From positions 1 through 10,724 of the forward strand of contig DASYCO010000064.1 of NCBI GenBank assembly GCA_036500145.1: a stretch of DNA of 10,724 nt, in the 5' to 3' direction. Made by a program: the position numbers and the translations under genes. This document shows positions 1 to 6,770 of the stretch, piece by piece. Source of the DNA: CAMAVH01 sp036500145 (lineage in GTDB: Bacteria > Pseudomonadota > Alphaproteobacteria > SMXQ01). Each line of letters begins with the position of its first letter. Positions within the stretch are counted from its first letter, which is position 1. The notes under the pieces are model-generated. The model saw nothing but the letters and a program-made list of their open reading frames with translations, searched no databases and was not told the DNA's origin.

Positions 1-1494
1 GACGATCTGGACGCTGGTGCGCTCGGCCTGCTCGACGGCGCGCCGCGTGATGCTGCCGGCCTCGCTGACCTGGCGGCTGATCTCGGAAATGGACGAGGAC
101 AGCTCCTCGCCGGCGGTCGCGACCGTCTGCACGTTGTTCGACGCCTGCTCGGAGGCGGCGGCAACGGTGCTGGCCTGCACGTTGGTCTCCTCGGCGGTGG
201 CCGACATGGCCTGCGCCGTCGCCTGCAGCTCCGTGGCCGCAGAGGACACGCCGTTGACGACGCCGCGGATCGAGGCCTCGAACTCGTCGGCGAGCTTCTC
301 CATCGCCGCGCGCTTCTCGATCTCGGCGCGCTTCTTCAGCTCTTCCTGCTCGCCGCGCATGCGCTCGGTTTCGGCCATGCTTTCCTTGAACACCTGCACC
401 GCGCCGGCCATCTCGCCGATCTCGTCGTGGCGGCCGCGTGCCGGGATCTCGACGGTGAGGTCGCCGCCGGCCAGCGTCGTCATCGCCGCCGTCATGGAGG
501 AGACGGGCTTGGAAATGCCGCGGCCGATCAGGACGGCGAGCAGCATGCCGAGCACCAGCGCGCCGCCGGCGAGAACGGCGGTCAGCAACAGGTCGAAGTT
601 GATGGTCGCCTGCGTCTTGGCCTCGACTTCGTCCATGCGCTTGACCTGGGCGGTGCTCAGCTCCGTCAAGTTGCGCGAGATGTCGGTCGCCTGCTCGCCC
701 ATGGTGCTGTCGACCATGCGCTCGATGTCCATGATGCGGATGACGATCTGGGAGAAGGCTTCGTGATATTCGTTCTTGGTCGAGATGGCTTCCGCCAGCA
801 TCTGCTGGCGCAGGCCCGGATCGACGTGCTTCGTGGTTTCGGCGGCCGCCTTGTCGAAGGCCTCGAACAGCGCGTTGGTCTTGTCGGCCTGTTCCGACGA
901 GGGGTTGTCGAAGAACTGCAGGGCGCTGATCTGCGCGGCGGACAGCAGGTTCTGCACGTCGTTGATGCTGGCGACTTCTTCGTAGTCCTTGTCGCGCATC
1001 GCCGACTTGGTGAATTCCTCGATCGCCTTCTTCGCCTTCTCGCCCGACGGGTTCAGCTTGTCCTTCAGGAAGCTCTCGCGCTCGCCGCGCATCTTCACCA
1101 CCTGCTCGAAGTTGGCGAGGTAGGTCGTGACCGGCTGCTCGATGGCGAGAATCTTGGCCTTGCGGGCCGGATCCAGCATCGCGGCGGCGAGCTCGGGGAT
1201 CTGCTTCTTGAGCAGGACGCCGGCGTCGCGCACGCGGGTGATCATCTGCGGGTCGCCATTGTCGACGTAGTTGGCGACGTTGCGGCGAATGTTGGCGATG
1301 TCGCGCTGGATGCCGACGGCGTCGACCGACGTGCCGGCGATGCGCGCATATTCGGTGAAGCTGTCGCTGGTCGTGCGCAGGCCGAAGAGGCCGGTGGCGC
1401 CGACGGCAAGCAGGAGGATGAGGACGAGGCCGAAGCCCATCATCACCTTGGTGCGGATCTTGAGGTTCGCGAGGGACAGGTTCGAAGTCGACAT
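1..1494 (-). CDS. Methyl-accepting chemotaxis protein, truncated by the left edge of the window
   Basis: A chemoreceptor that would sense a periplasmic ligand and control the CheA kinase. The window holds 498 codons from the start inward; the stop and the CheA/CheW-binding hairpin tip lie outside. Residues 1-16 are a short cytoplasmic tail (NLKIRTKV), about 17-39 form TM1, about 40-298 a mostly helical, charged periplasmic region, and about 300-323 TM2. HAMP follows at about 326-379 (GRGISKPV, then LAGGDLTVEIP and DEIGEMAGAVQVFKES), then a coiled-coil signalling domain with methylation-type Glu/Ala/Ser-rich heptads (ATAEETNVQAS, AGEELSSSISEI). The roughly 260-residue sensor is the size of a helical bimodular (HBM) domain; that call is inference. 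The ATG at 1494 is used; in-frame ATGs at 1503 and 1506 add three or four residues, and no start has a strong ribosome site. It is transcribed away from its neighbours, through a structured leader. Confidence 0.93.
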   Translation of the reverse strand, partial: MSTSNLSLANLKIRTKVMMGFGLVLILLLAVGATGLFGLRTTSDSFTEYARIAGTSVDAVGIQRDIANIRRNVANYVDNGDPQMITRVRDAGVLLKKQIPELAAAMLDPARKAKILAIEQPVTTYLANFEQVVKMRGERESFLKDKLNPSGEKAKKAIEEFTKSAMRDKDYEEVASINDVQNLLSAAQISALQFFDNPSSEQADKTNALFEAFDKAAAETTKHVDPGLRQQMLAEAISTKNEYHEAFSQIVIRIMDIERMVDSTMGEQATDISRNLTELSTAQVKRMDEVEAKTQATINFDLLLTAVLAGGALVLGMLLAVLIGRGISKPVSSMTAAMTTLAGGDLTVEIPARGRHDEIGEMAGAVQVFKESMAETERMRGEQEELKKRAEIEKRAAMEKLADEFEASIRGVVNGVSSAATELQATAQAMSATAEETNVQASTVAAASEQASNNVQTVATAGEELSSSISEISRQVSEAGSITRRAVEQAERTSVQIV

Positions 1495-1523
1495 GATGGT
1501 CATCATCTCATTGACTATGAAGG

Positions 1524-1604
1524 AAAAAAGCCGCTCGGCTGGCGTGGGGAGGGACACGCGCGACGGTCGGTCGGGGGTAGACCGAGGTCGCGAACCGAGC
1601 GGCT
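1524..1604 (-). terminator. Terminator-like structured leader upstream of the chemoreceptor
   Basis: Read on the minus strand, a perfect 10-bp stem (CCGAGCGGCT at 1538-1529 against AGCCGCTCGG at 1604-1595) is followed at once by a T run (minus-strand T at 1529-1524). Inside the 56-nt interval are two smaller hairpins: cgcgac/gtcgcg (1559-1564 with 1587-1592) extended by tcggt/accga (1567-1571 with 1581-1585), and cgtg/cacg (1543-1546 with 1555-1558). Together they draw a three-way junction ending in U residues, about 30 nt before the receptor start. It could be an intrinsic terminator/attenuator in the leader or the end of a small RNA. The plus-strand copy lacks a T run. Confidence 0.4.
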
Positions 1605-1670
1605 ATGCAATAAGGAGTAGTGCAGAAGGCTTAAGCAGCCCTTAAAATTCCTAGCGAAAATGAGAAAGAA

Positions 1671-1695
1671 TTTCGGATAGGTATTTTTTCCGAAA
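1671..1695. repeat. 7-bp perfect inverted repeat in the AT-rich intergenic patch
   Basis: tttcgga (1671-1677) and tccgaaa (1689-1695) are exact reverse complements around an 11-nt T-rich centre. The dyad sits in the AT-richest part of the intergenic region, upstream of the chemoreceptor. It may be a regulator-binding site or a weak hairpin; nothing in the sequence identifies a binding protein. Confidence 0.35.
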
Positions 1696-1961
1696 GCAAA
1701 TCCGGAACGGCAACCCGCGCTGGTGCGGCTTAAAGGGTCATTTCGCGGCGGATATCAGGTCAATCCGGCGCTTTTGCTTGTATTGGCCGGCGGCGGGGCC
1801 AGATTCAAAGCAATGGTTTCCACTCTGGCGGGACCGGCCGCGATCACGGCGTCTTGGCTGCGCCTCCTAGGTCCGGCGTGCTAGTTTGGCGACAATCCGC
1901 CCCGCTCCGTCACGGTTTGCGCCGTCCGGTCCGAAGGGGCCCGTTCGCGACAGGAACTTCC

Positions 1962-2645
1962 ATGGGTAACGGCTTCCAATTCGTCGACATCATCTTCTTC
2001 GCGCTGGTGGCGGCCTTCATCATCCTGCGCCTGCGCAGCGTGCTCGGGAAACGCACCGGCAACGAGCGTCGCCGCGACCCCTTCGCCAAGCCGCCCGCCC
2101 CGGCCGAGGCGTCCGACGCCCGGCGGACGGGGGATGTCGTCTCCCTGCCCCGCCGCGACTCCATGGACGCAGCGCCCGCCGCTGCCGCCACGCCGCTCGG
2201 CGCGGCCCTGACCCAGGTCAAGCTGGCCGACCCGTCGTTCGACGAGGCGAAGTTCGAGGAGGGCGCCCGCGCCGCCTTCGACTACATCGTCAGCGCCTTC
2301 GCCGCCGGCGAGCGCGCCAAGCTCAAGCCGCTGCTGTCGGAAGAGGTCTACGCCAACTTCGACCATGCCATCACGGCGCGCGAACAGGACGGCCACAAGG
2401 CCGAGACCACCGTGGTGCGCATCAAGTCCGCCGACATCGTCGAGGCCCGCATGGAAGGCCAGAGCGCCTTTGTCGGCGTGAAGTACGTCAGCGAGCAGAT
2501 CAACGTGACGCGCGACGCCGAAGGCAAGGTGGTCGAGGGGAACCCTGACCGCATCGCCGAGGCGACCGACGTCTGGACCTTCGCGCGCAACACGCGCTCG
2601 CCGGATCCGAACTGGACTCTCGTCCGCACCGACGTTCCCCAATAG
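1962..2645 (+). CDS. Tim44-like domain membrane-anchored protein
   Basis: A 227-residue protein with one N-terminal membrane segment (about 5-23, VDIIFFALVAAFIILRLR), a positively charged stop-transfer stretch, a low-complexity Pro/Ala/Asp linker (about 40-85), and a C-terminal Tim44-like domain (about 90-225). The domain carries typical features such as FLEGAR-like FEEGARAAFDYIVSAFA, LKPLLSEEVYANF and a final DVWTFAR plus NWTLVRT. Bacterial Tim44-like proteins resemble the mitochondrial import-motor subunit and are thought to act at the inner membrane; the precise role here is unproven. The ATG at 1962 is chosen because aggaa (1952-1956) lies 5 nt upstream and the membrane segment follows directly. 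The frame is open upstream to 1854, but that would put 36 unrelated residues before the anchor. mltA follows after 25 bp, an arrangement common in alphaproteobacteria. Confidence 0.9.
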   Translation: MGNGFQFVDIIFFALVAAFIILRLRSVLGKRTGNERRRDPFAKPPAPAEASDARRTGDVVSLPRRDSMDAAPAAAATPLGAALTQVKLADPSFDEAKFEEGARAAFDYIVSAFAAGERAKLKPLLSEEVYANFDHAITAREQDGHKAETTVVRIKSADIVEARMEGQSAFVGVKYVSEQINVTRDAEGKVVEGNPDRIAEATDVWTFARNTRSPDPNWTLVRTDVPQ

Positions 2646-2658
2646 TCCGAACTGCAGT

Positions 2659-2685
2659 AATCTGCGCGGCATGTCCGCGCAGATT
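2659..2685 (+). promoter_or_regulatory. Perfect hairpin with the mltA start codon in its loop
   Basis: aatctgcgcgg (2659-2669) and ccgcgcagatt (2675-2685) are exact reverse complements, 11 bp, around the 5-nt loop catgt (2670-2674), whose atg (2671-2673) is the mltA start. In RNA the stem gains a U-G pair (2658/2686) and a G-C pair (2657/2687). No T run follows, so it is not an intrinsic terminator. The mltA start has no recognisable Shine-Dalgarno. The structure is seen directly; a role in translation control is inference. Confidence 0.6.
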
Positions 2686-3951
2686 GCCGCCCCTCGCCTG
2701 CCCCTGTCCGCCCTTTTCACCGGCGCCGTCCTCGCCGCGCTCCTGGCGCTCGCCGCCTGCGCGCCGCGCGAGGCCGAGAAAAAGCCCGACGCGCTCACGC
2801 TGACGCCGGTCGCCTTCTCCGCCCTGCCCGGCTGGTCGGCCGACGACCAGTCCGCCGCTCTGCCCGCGCTGCGCAAGTCCTGCGCCTACTTCGCGCGACA
2901 GGCCGACGCCACGCGCCTGCAGCCGGCGCCGACCGGCGAGACTGCGCCCGGCATCGGCGGCTATGTCGGCGACTGGCGCATCGCCTGCGCCGCCGCCGCG
3001 CAAGTGCCCGACAACGACGCGGCCGCCGCGCGCGCCTTCTTCGAGCGCGAATTCCGCCCCTTCAAGGCGGCGAACAACCAAAACAGCCAAGGCCTCTTCA
3101 CCGGCTACTACGAGGCCGAGCTGCGCGGCTCGCGCCAACAGTCGGCGCGCTACAACGTGCCGCTCTACAAGGTGCCGTCCGATCTCGTCTCCGTCGACCT
3201 CGCCGAGTTCGGCTCGGAGTTTTCCGGCCGCACCATCGCCGGCAAGGTCGTGCAGGGAAAGCTCAAGCCCTATGACGACCGCGCCGCCATCGAGCGCGGC
3301 GCGCTCAAGGGCAAGAACCTCGAGCTGCTCTGGGTCGACGACGCCATCGACGCCTTCTTCCTGCACATCCAGGGCTCGGGCCGCATCGACATGGACGACG
3401 GCTCGGTGCTGCGCGTCGGCTATGCCGGCAAGAACGGCCAGCCTTACGTCGCCATCGGCCGCGAGCTGGCGGCGCGCGGCGTCATGCCGGCCGACCAGGT
3501 GTCGATGCAGACGATTCGCGCTTGGCTCAAGGCCAATCCGCGCGACGCCGAAGCGCTCATGAACGCCAATCGCTCCTACGTCTTCTTCGGCGAGACGAAG
3601 AGCGCCGGCCCGAACGACGGCCCGATCGGCGCGCAGACCGTGGCGCTGACGCCGGGCCGCAGCCTCGCGGTCGACCGCAAGTTCCTGCCGCTCGGCCTGC
3701 CGATCTGGCTCGACGCGACCCATCCGGACGACGCGAACGCGTCCACCTCCAGCTCGGGCGACGTGCGCATCCGCCGCCTGGTCGTGGCGCAGGACACGGG
3801 CGGGGCCATTCGCGGTCCCGTGCGTGGCGACGTCTTCTTCGGCTGGGGCGAGGAGTCGGCGGCGCGCGCCGGCCTGATGCGCGACCGCGGCGAATATTAC
3901 CTGTTGCTGCCCAACGCCGTCGCCGACCGCGCCGCCAAGCCTTCCAGCTGA
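2671..3951 (+). CDS. mltA: Membrane-bound lytic murein transglycosylase A (lipoprotein)
   Basis: Cleaves the MurNAc-GlcNAc glycosidic bond of peptidoglycan with formation of a 1,6-anhydro end. The 426-residue product begins with a lipoprotein signal: hydrophobic stretch at about 12-29 and lipobox LAAC at 27-30, so Cys30 would be lipidated. MltA family signatures follow: GLFTGYYEAEL (141-151), PLYKVP (164-169) and FFLHIQGSGRI (229-239). The C-terminal 3D domain (about 300-415) contains YVFFGE, LAVDRKFLPLG, AQDTGGAIRG and GDVFFGWG; Asp335, Asp375 and Asp387 are the conserved aspartates, one of which should be the catalytic acid. A Ser/Thr-rich insert (about 352-363) interrupts the 3D domain. 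ATG 2671 is the only plausible start, since the signal peptide begins immediately and the next Met is at 241. It has no clear ribosome site and lies in a hairpin loop. Confidence 0.95.
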   Translation: MSAQIAAPRLPLSALFTGAVLAALLALAACAPREAEKKPDALTLTPVAFSALPGWSADDQSAALPALRKSCAYFARQADATRLQPAPTGETAPGIGGYVGDWRIACAAAAQVPDNDAAAARAFFEREFRPFKAANNQNSQGLFTGYYEAELRGSRQQSARYNVPLYKVPSDLVSVDLAEFGSEFSGRTIAGKVVQGKLKPYDDRAAIERGALKGKNLELLWVDDAIDAFFLHIQGSGRIDMDDGSVLRVGYAGKNGQPYVAIGRELAARGVMPADQVSMQTIRAWLKANPRDAEALMNANRSYVFFGETKSAGPNDGPIGAQTVALTPGRSLAVDRKFLPLGLPIWLDATHPDDANASTSSSGDVRIRRLVVAQDTGGAIRGPVRGDVFFGWGEESAARAGLMRDRGEYYLLLPNAVADRAAKPSS

Positions 3952-3972
3952 CCAGAAGCGAGCGAGCCGATC

Positions 3973-4542
3973 TTGAAGTCGCTGGTGCCCGACGACGACC
4001 TCTGGTGGAAGATCGCCGAGAGCATCACGCCGCTGAAGCATCGTCGCCGCATCGCTTCCGTGAAGCCGGCGGCGAAGGCCGAAGCCGTCGCTGAAGCGCC
4101 GCCTTCACGCAAGCCGCGCGCGCTGCCCGCCGCGCCGAAGCCGCCGCCGCGCAAAGCGCCTGCGGCGGAGCTGTCGCATGACCGCCTCGTCGACATGGAC
4201 AAGCGCACCGGCCAGAAGCTGGTGCGCGGCCAGCTGCCGCTCGAAGGCCGCCTCGACCTGCATGGGCTGACGCAGGAGCAGGCCCATGGCCGCCTCGCGC
4301 GCTTCATCTCCACGAGCGCCGAAGCGGGCAAGCGCTGCGTCTTGGTCATCACGGGGAAGGGGATCAAGCCGCACATCGAAAAGACAGGGGGCGAGACCGG
4401 CGTGCTGCGCAAGGCGGTGCCGCGCTGGCTCAACGGCGCGGACTTGCGCCCGCTGGTGCTGGCGATCCGCTACGCCCAGGCGAAGGACGGCGGCGAGGGC
4501 GCGCTCTACGTGCTGCTCAAGCGCCGCCGCGACAAGGCATGA
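3973..4542 (+). CDS. Smr/MutS2-C-type domain protein
   Basis: A 189-residue protein. The N-terminal part has the alphaproteobacterial preface LWWKIAESITPLKHR (10-24), then a Lys/Ala/Pro-rich linker (about 30-66). The Smr domain (about 92-185) carries LDLHGLTQEQAH (94-105), VLVITGKG (123-130), GVLRKAVPRWL (143-153) and a basic tail. Smr domains are endonuclease or nucleic-acid-binding modules found in MutS2 and as stand-alone proteins; LDLHG is the conserved catalytic/structural motif, while the second motif here reads TGKG rather than the frequent HGKG. The substrate of this subfamily is not established. The start is uncertain: TTG at 3973, 21 bp after mltA, keeps the whole conserved N-terminus, and GTG at 3985 is the alternative; neither has a strong ribosome site. 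Close spacing implies cotranscription with mltA. Confidence 0.88.
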   Translation: MKSLVPDDDLWWKIAESITPLKHRRRIASVKPAAKAEAVAEAPPSRKPRALPAAPKPPPRKAPAAELSHDRLVDMDKRTGQKLVRGQLPLEGRLDLHGLTQEQAHGRLARFISTSAEAGKRCVLVITGKGIKPHIEKTGGETGVLRKAVPRWLNGADLRPLVLAIRYAQAKDGGEGALYVLLKRRRDKA

Positions 4543-4579
4543 CGCCGCAAGACTCTTTAGGGAGAACGGCATGACGCCG
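4536..4579 (+). repeat. 12-bp direct repeat spanning the smr stop and the xre start
   Basis: ggcatgacgccg occurs exactly at 4536-4547, across the smr stop codon, and at 4568-4579, across the xre start codon, 32 bp apart. Each copy has an ATGACGCC start-like sequence. It could be the trace of a local duplication of the xre start region or chance in GC-rich DNA. Confidence 0.5.
4539..4574 (+). other. 11-codon bridging micro-ORF between smr and the XRE gene
   Basis: ATG at 4539 overlaps the smr stop (ATGA); the frame encodes MTPQDSLGRTA and ends with TGA at 4572-4574, which overlaps the xre start (ATGA). It thus fills the intercistronic gap exactly. It is too short to score as coding. A translational-coupling role is possible, but xre has its own good ribosome site, so the need for coupling is weak here. 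Confidence 0.25.
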
Positions 4580-4942
4580 TTCGGGGCCAAGCTGCGCGAA
4601 TTGCGCAAGCTGCGCGGCGTCACGCTGAAGGAGATGGCGGAGAGCCTGGAAATCTCCTCGGCCTATCTCTCGGCGCTCGAACATGGCAAGCGCGGCCGGC
4701 CGAGCCCCATGCTGGTGCGCCAGATCTGCACCTTCTTCACCATCATCTGGGACGACGCCGAGGAGCTGGGACGCCTCGTCCGCGTTTCGCATCCGCGCGT
4801 CGCGGTCGATACGGCAGGCCTCAGCCCGCGCGCCACCGAGCTTGCGAACCTCCTCGCCGAACGCATCGGCGACCTGGACGAAGACGAGCTGGACGCGCTG
4901 GTCGCGCGCCTGCGCGCCATCAAGCCGAAGCGCGGCCGCTAG
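4571..4942 (+). CDS. Small XRE-family helix-turn-helix regulator
   Basis: A 123-residue DNA-binding protein. An XRE/Cro-type HTH covers about residues 4-60: FGAKLRELRKLRGVTLKEMA forms helices 1-2 and SSAYLSALEHGKRGRPS the recognition helix and following turn. A short C-terminal part (about 61-123) holds DDAEELGRLV and an acidic helix (DLDEDELDALVARL) before a basic end; no ligand or enzyme domain is visible. Target genes are unknown. ATG 4571 is supported by agggaga (4559-4565) at normal spacing. The gene lies 28 bp after the Smr gene and closes the plus-strand cluster; its stop is 6 bp from the convergent stop of the VOC gene, with no clear terminator between them. It is distinct from longer XRE regulators such as those with peptidase or cupin domains. 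Confidence 0.9.
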   Translation: MTPFGAKLRELRKLRGVTLKEMAESLEISSAYLSALEHGKRGRPSPMLVRQICTFFTIIWDDAEELGRLVRVSHPRVAVDTAGLSPRATELANLLAERIGDLDEDELDALVARLRAIKPKRGR

Positions 4943-4948
4943 GCCAAT

Positions 4949-5371
4949 TCAGCCGATGCCGATCTTGGCGGCGAGCTCTTCGTCCCAATAGGCGGCCTCG
5001 ATCTTGTGACCGTCGAGGTCGCGCAGGAAACAGCCGTAGTAGGGGGCGCCGTAGAGGGGCCGTTCACCGGGCGGTCCGTCGCCCGTGGCGCCGGCCTGGA
5101 CCGCCGCGTCGTAGAAGGCCTGCACGGCGTCCTTCGTCGGCGCGATGAAGCCGACATGGCTGCCGTTGCCGGCGGCGGCGGGCTTGCCGTCGATCGGCGT
5201 CTGCACCCAGAACTCGGGATACTGCTTGCCGTAGGCGACGGCGCCCGGATGTTCCATGACGCGCTTGCAGCCAAGCGGCGCCAGCACCTTGTCGTAGAAG
5301 GCGACGGCGCGCTCGAACTGGTTGGTGCCGATGGACACATGGGACAGGGCGCTGGGGTTCGCGTCGGTCAT
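4949..5371 (-). CDS. VOC-superfamily (glyoxalase/bleomycin-resistance fold) protein
   Basis: A 140-residue single vicinal-oxygen-chelate domain with two beta-alpha-beta-beta-beta halves. The first half starts LSHVSIGTNQFERAVAFYD (9-27); the second has GSHVGFIAPTKDAVQAFYDA (70-89) and ends RDLDGHKIEAAYWD (117-130). The four metal-ligand positions of the glyoxalase I type appear filled: His11, Glu53 (in PEFWV), His72 and Glu125, so a metal-dependent enzyme is plausible, but the substrate cannot be read from the sequence. The start at 5371 has a strong ribosome site (GGGAGG on the minus strand, about 5 nt upstream). The gene starts 25 bp after the hslU stop on the same strand, so it is probably the last gene of the hslVU operon. 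It ends 6 bp from the convergent XRE gene. Confidence 0.9.
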   Translation of the reverse strand: MTDANPSALSHVSIGTNQFERAVAFYDKVLAPLGCKRVMEHPGAVAYGKQYPEFWVQTPIDGKPAAAGNGSHVGFIAPTKDAVQAFYDAAVQAGATGDGPPGERPLYGAPYYGCFLRDLDGHKIEAAYWDEELAAKIGIG

Positions 5372-5396
5372 CTTTGCCTCCCGTTTTTGACGATGG

Positions 5397-6719
5397 CTAC
5401 AGAATGAACTTGCTGAGGTCGACGTCCTTCGCCAAGTCGCCGACATGCTTGCGCACGAAGGCGGCGTCGATGCTCACGGTCAGGCCCGGCGTGTCCGACG
5501 CGCTGTAGCTGACCTCTTCGAGCAGGCGCTCCATCACCGTCTGCAGGCGGCGCGCGCCGATGTTCTCGACGCTCTCGTTGACCTCTACGGCGACTTGGGC
5601 GATCTCGCGCAGGCCGTCGTCGGTGAAGGCGAGGGCGACCTTCTCGGTGTCGAGCAGGGCGACGTACTGCTTGATCAGGCTGGCTTCCGGTTCGCTCAGG
5701 ATGCGAACGAAGTCGTGGAGGCCGAGGGCCTTCAGCTCGACGCGGATCGGCAGGCGGCCCTGCAGCTCGGGCAGCAGGTCCGACGGCTTGGCGACGGAGA
5801 AGGCGCCCGACGCGATGAACAGCACATGGTCGGTCTTCACCGGGCCGTGCTTGGTCGCCACCGTGGTGCCCTCGATCAGCGGCAGCAGGTCGCGCTGCAC
5901 GCCTTCGCGGCTGACGTCGCCGCCGCGACGTCCCTCGGCGGCGCAGATCTTGTCGATCTCGTCGAGGAAGACGATGCCGTTCTGCTCGACGGCGGCGATG
6001 GCCTCGCGCGTCACGCTCTCCGGGTCGAGCAGCTTGTCGCTCTCTTCCTCGATCAGCACGGCGTAGGATTCGGCGACGGTCAGCTTGCGCTTGCGCGTGC
6101 GGCCGCCGAAGGCCTTGCCGAACATGTCGCCGAGATTGAGCATCCCGACCTGCGCGCCGGGCATGCCGGGCACGTCGAAGGTCGGCATGCCGCCGCCCGC
6201 GTCGTTCGTCTCGATCTCGATCTCCTTGCCGTCCAGCTCGCCGGCGCGCAGCATCTGGCGGAACTTGCGCCGCGTCTCGTCGCCGGAATTGCCGCCGACC
6301 AGGGCGTCGAGCACGCGTTCCTCGGCGGCGAGCTCGGCCTTGGCGCGCACGTCCTTGCGCAGGCGCTCGCGCGTCATGGCCAGCGACACTTCGACGAGGT
6401 CGCGGACGATCTGCTCGACGTCGCGGCCGACGTAGCCGACCTCGGTGAACTTGGTCGCCTCGATCTTGAGGAAGGGCGCCTGGGCCAGCTTGGCGAGGCG
6501 GCGCGCGATCTCGGTCTTGCCGACGCCGGTCGGGCCGATCATCAGGATGTTCTTCGGCATCACCTCGTCGCGCAGGCTTTCGGGCAGCTGCTGGCGGCGC
6601 CAGCGGTTGCGCAGCGCGATGGCGACGGCCCGCTTGGCGTCATGCTGGCCGACGATGTGGCGGTCGAGCTCGGAGACGATCTCGCGGGGGCTGAAGGAGG
6701 GGCTGGCGGGGAGGGCCAT
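5397..6719 (-). CDS. hslU: ATP-dependent protease ATPase subunit HslU (ClpY)
   Basis: AAA+ hexamer that unfolds substrates and feeds them to HslV in the cytoplasm. The 440-residue length is normal for the family. Seen in order: N-terminal REIVSELDRHIVGQ (12-25); Walker A GPTGVGKT (62-69); pore loop GYVG (95-98), which grips substrate; inserted I domain (about 105-245) with a Gly/Met-rich segment; Walker B IVFLDEID (249-256); GRLPIR with the likely arginine finger (Arg322); and sensor-2 NIGARRL (386-392). The C-terminus LSKFIL matches the HslU tail that inserts into HslV to activate it. It begins 51 bp downstream of hslV, with AGGA 8 nt before the ATG, and shares its RpoH-type promoter. All key residues are intact. 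Confidence 0.99.
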   Translation of the reverse strand: MALPASPSFSPREIVSELDRHIVGQHDAKRAVAIALRNRWRRQQLPESLRDEVMPKNILMIGPTGVGKTEIARRLAKLAQAPFLKIEATKFTEVGYVGRDVEQIVRDLVEVSLAMTRERLRKDVRAKAELAAEERVLDALVGGNSGDETRRKFRQMLRAGELDGKEIEIETNDAGGGMPTFDVPGMPGAQVGMLNLGDMFGKAFGGRTRKRKLTVAESYAVLIEEESDKLLDPESVTREAIAAVEQNGIVFLDEIDKICAAEGRRGGDVSREGVQRDLLPLIEGTTVATKHGPVKTDHVLFIASGAFSVAKPSDLLPELQGRLPIRVELKALGLHDFVRILSEPEASLIKQYVALLDTEKVALAFTDDGLREIAQVAVEVNESVENIGARRLQTVMERLLEEVSYSASDTPGLTVSIDAAFVRKHVGDLAKDVDLSKFIL

Positions 6720-6770
6720 GGATTGATCCTGAATAGGGAAGGGCGAAAGGCGAGGCGGACGCGGCGGGCC

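Larger units (their letters stand above)
1495..1961. other. Long intergenic region between the chemoreceptor and the Tim44-like gene
   Basis: These 467 bases separate two divergent genes and contain no ORF I can support on either strand. The left part (1524-1604) holds a terminator-like fold. The middle (about 1605-1700) is distinctly AT-richer than anything else here and contains the inverted repeat at 1671-1695, so it is the likeliest place for the receptor promoter. The right part (about 1740-1960) is GC-rich again and should hold the promoter of the Tim44-mltA-smr-xre cluster. I could not find a convincing -35/-10 pair for either direction. Confidence 0.6.

Noticed and set aside
427..1620. 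A 397-codon plus-strand ORF opposite the chemoreceptor.
   Set aside because: The minus strand encodes an unmistakable receptor with TM1, TM2 and HAMP; the plus frame is an antisense shadow rich in His, Asp and Gly.
1500..1700. Cyclic-di-GMP (GEMM) riboswitch in the chemoreceptor leader, as found before some receptors.
   Set aside because: I looked for the conserved GEMM core sequences on the minus strand and did not find them; the fold here has a different shape.
1854..1961. Upstream extension of the Tim44-like protein by 36 residues.
   Set aside because: The extension is Arg/Pro-rich and would bury the membrane anchor; ATG 1962 has a good ribosome site and gives the usual N-terminus.
2500..4041. 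A 513-codon minus-strand ORF opposite mltA and parts of its neighbours.
   Set aside because: Its composition (Arg/Ala/Gly/Val repeats) is the complement of mltA codons, and mltA has clear family motifs and a lipobox.
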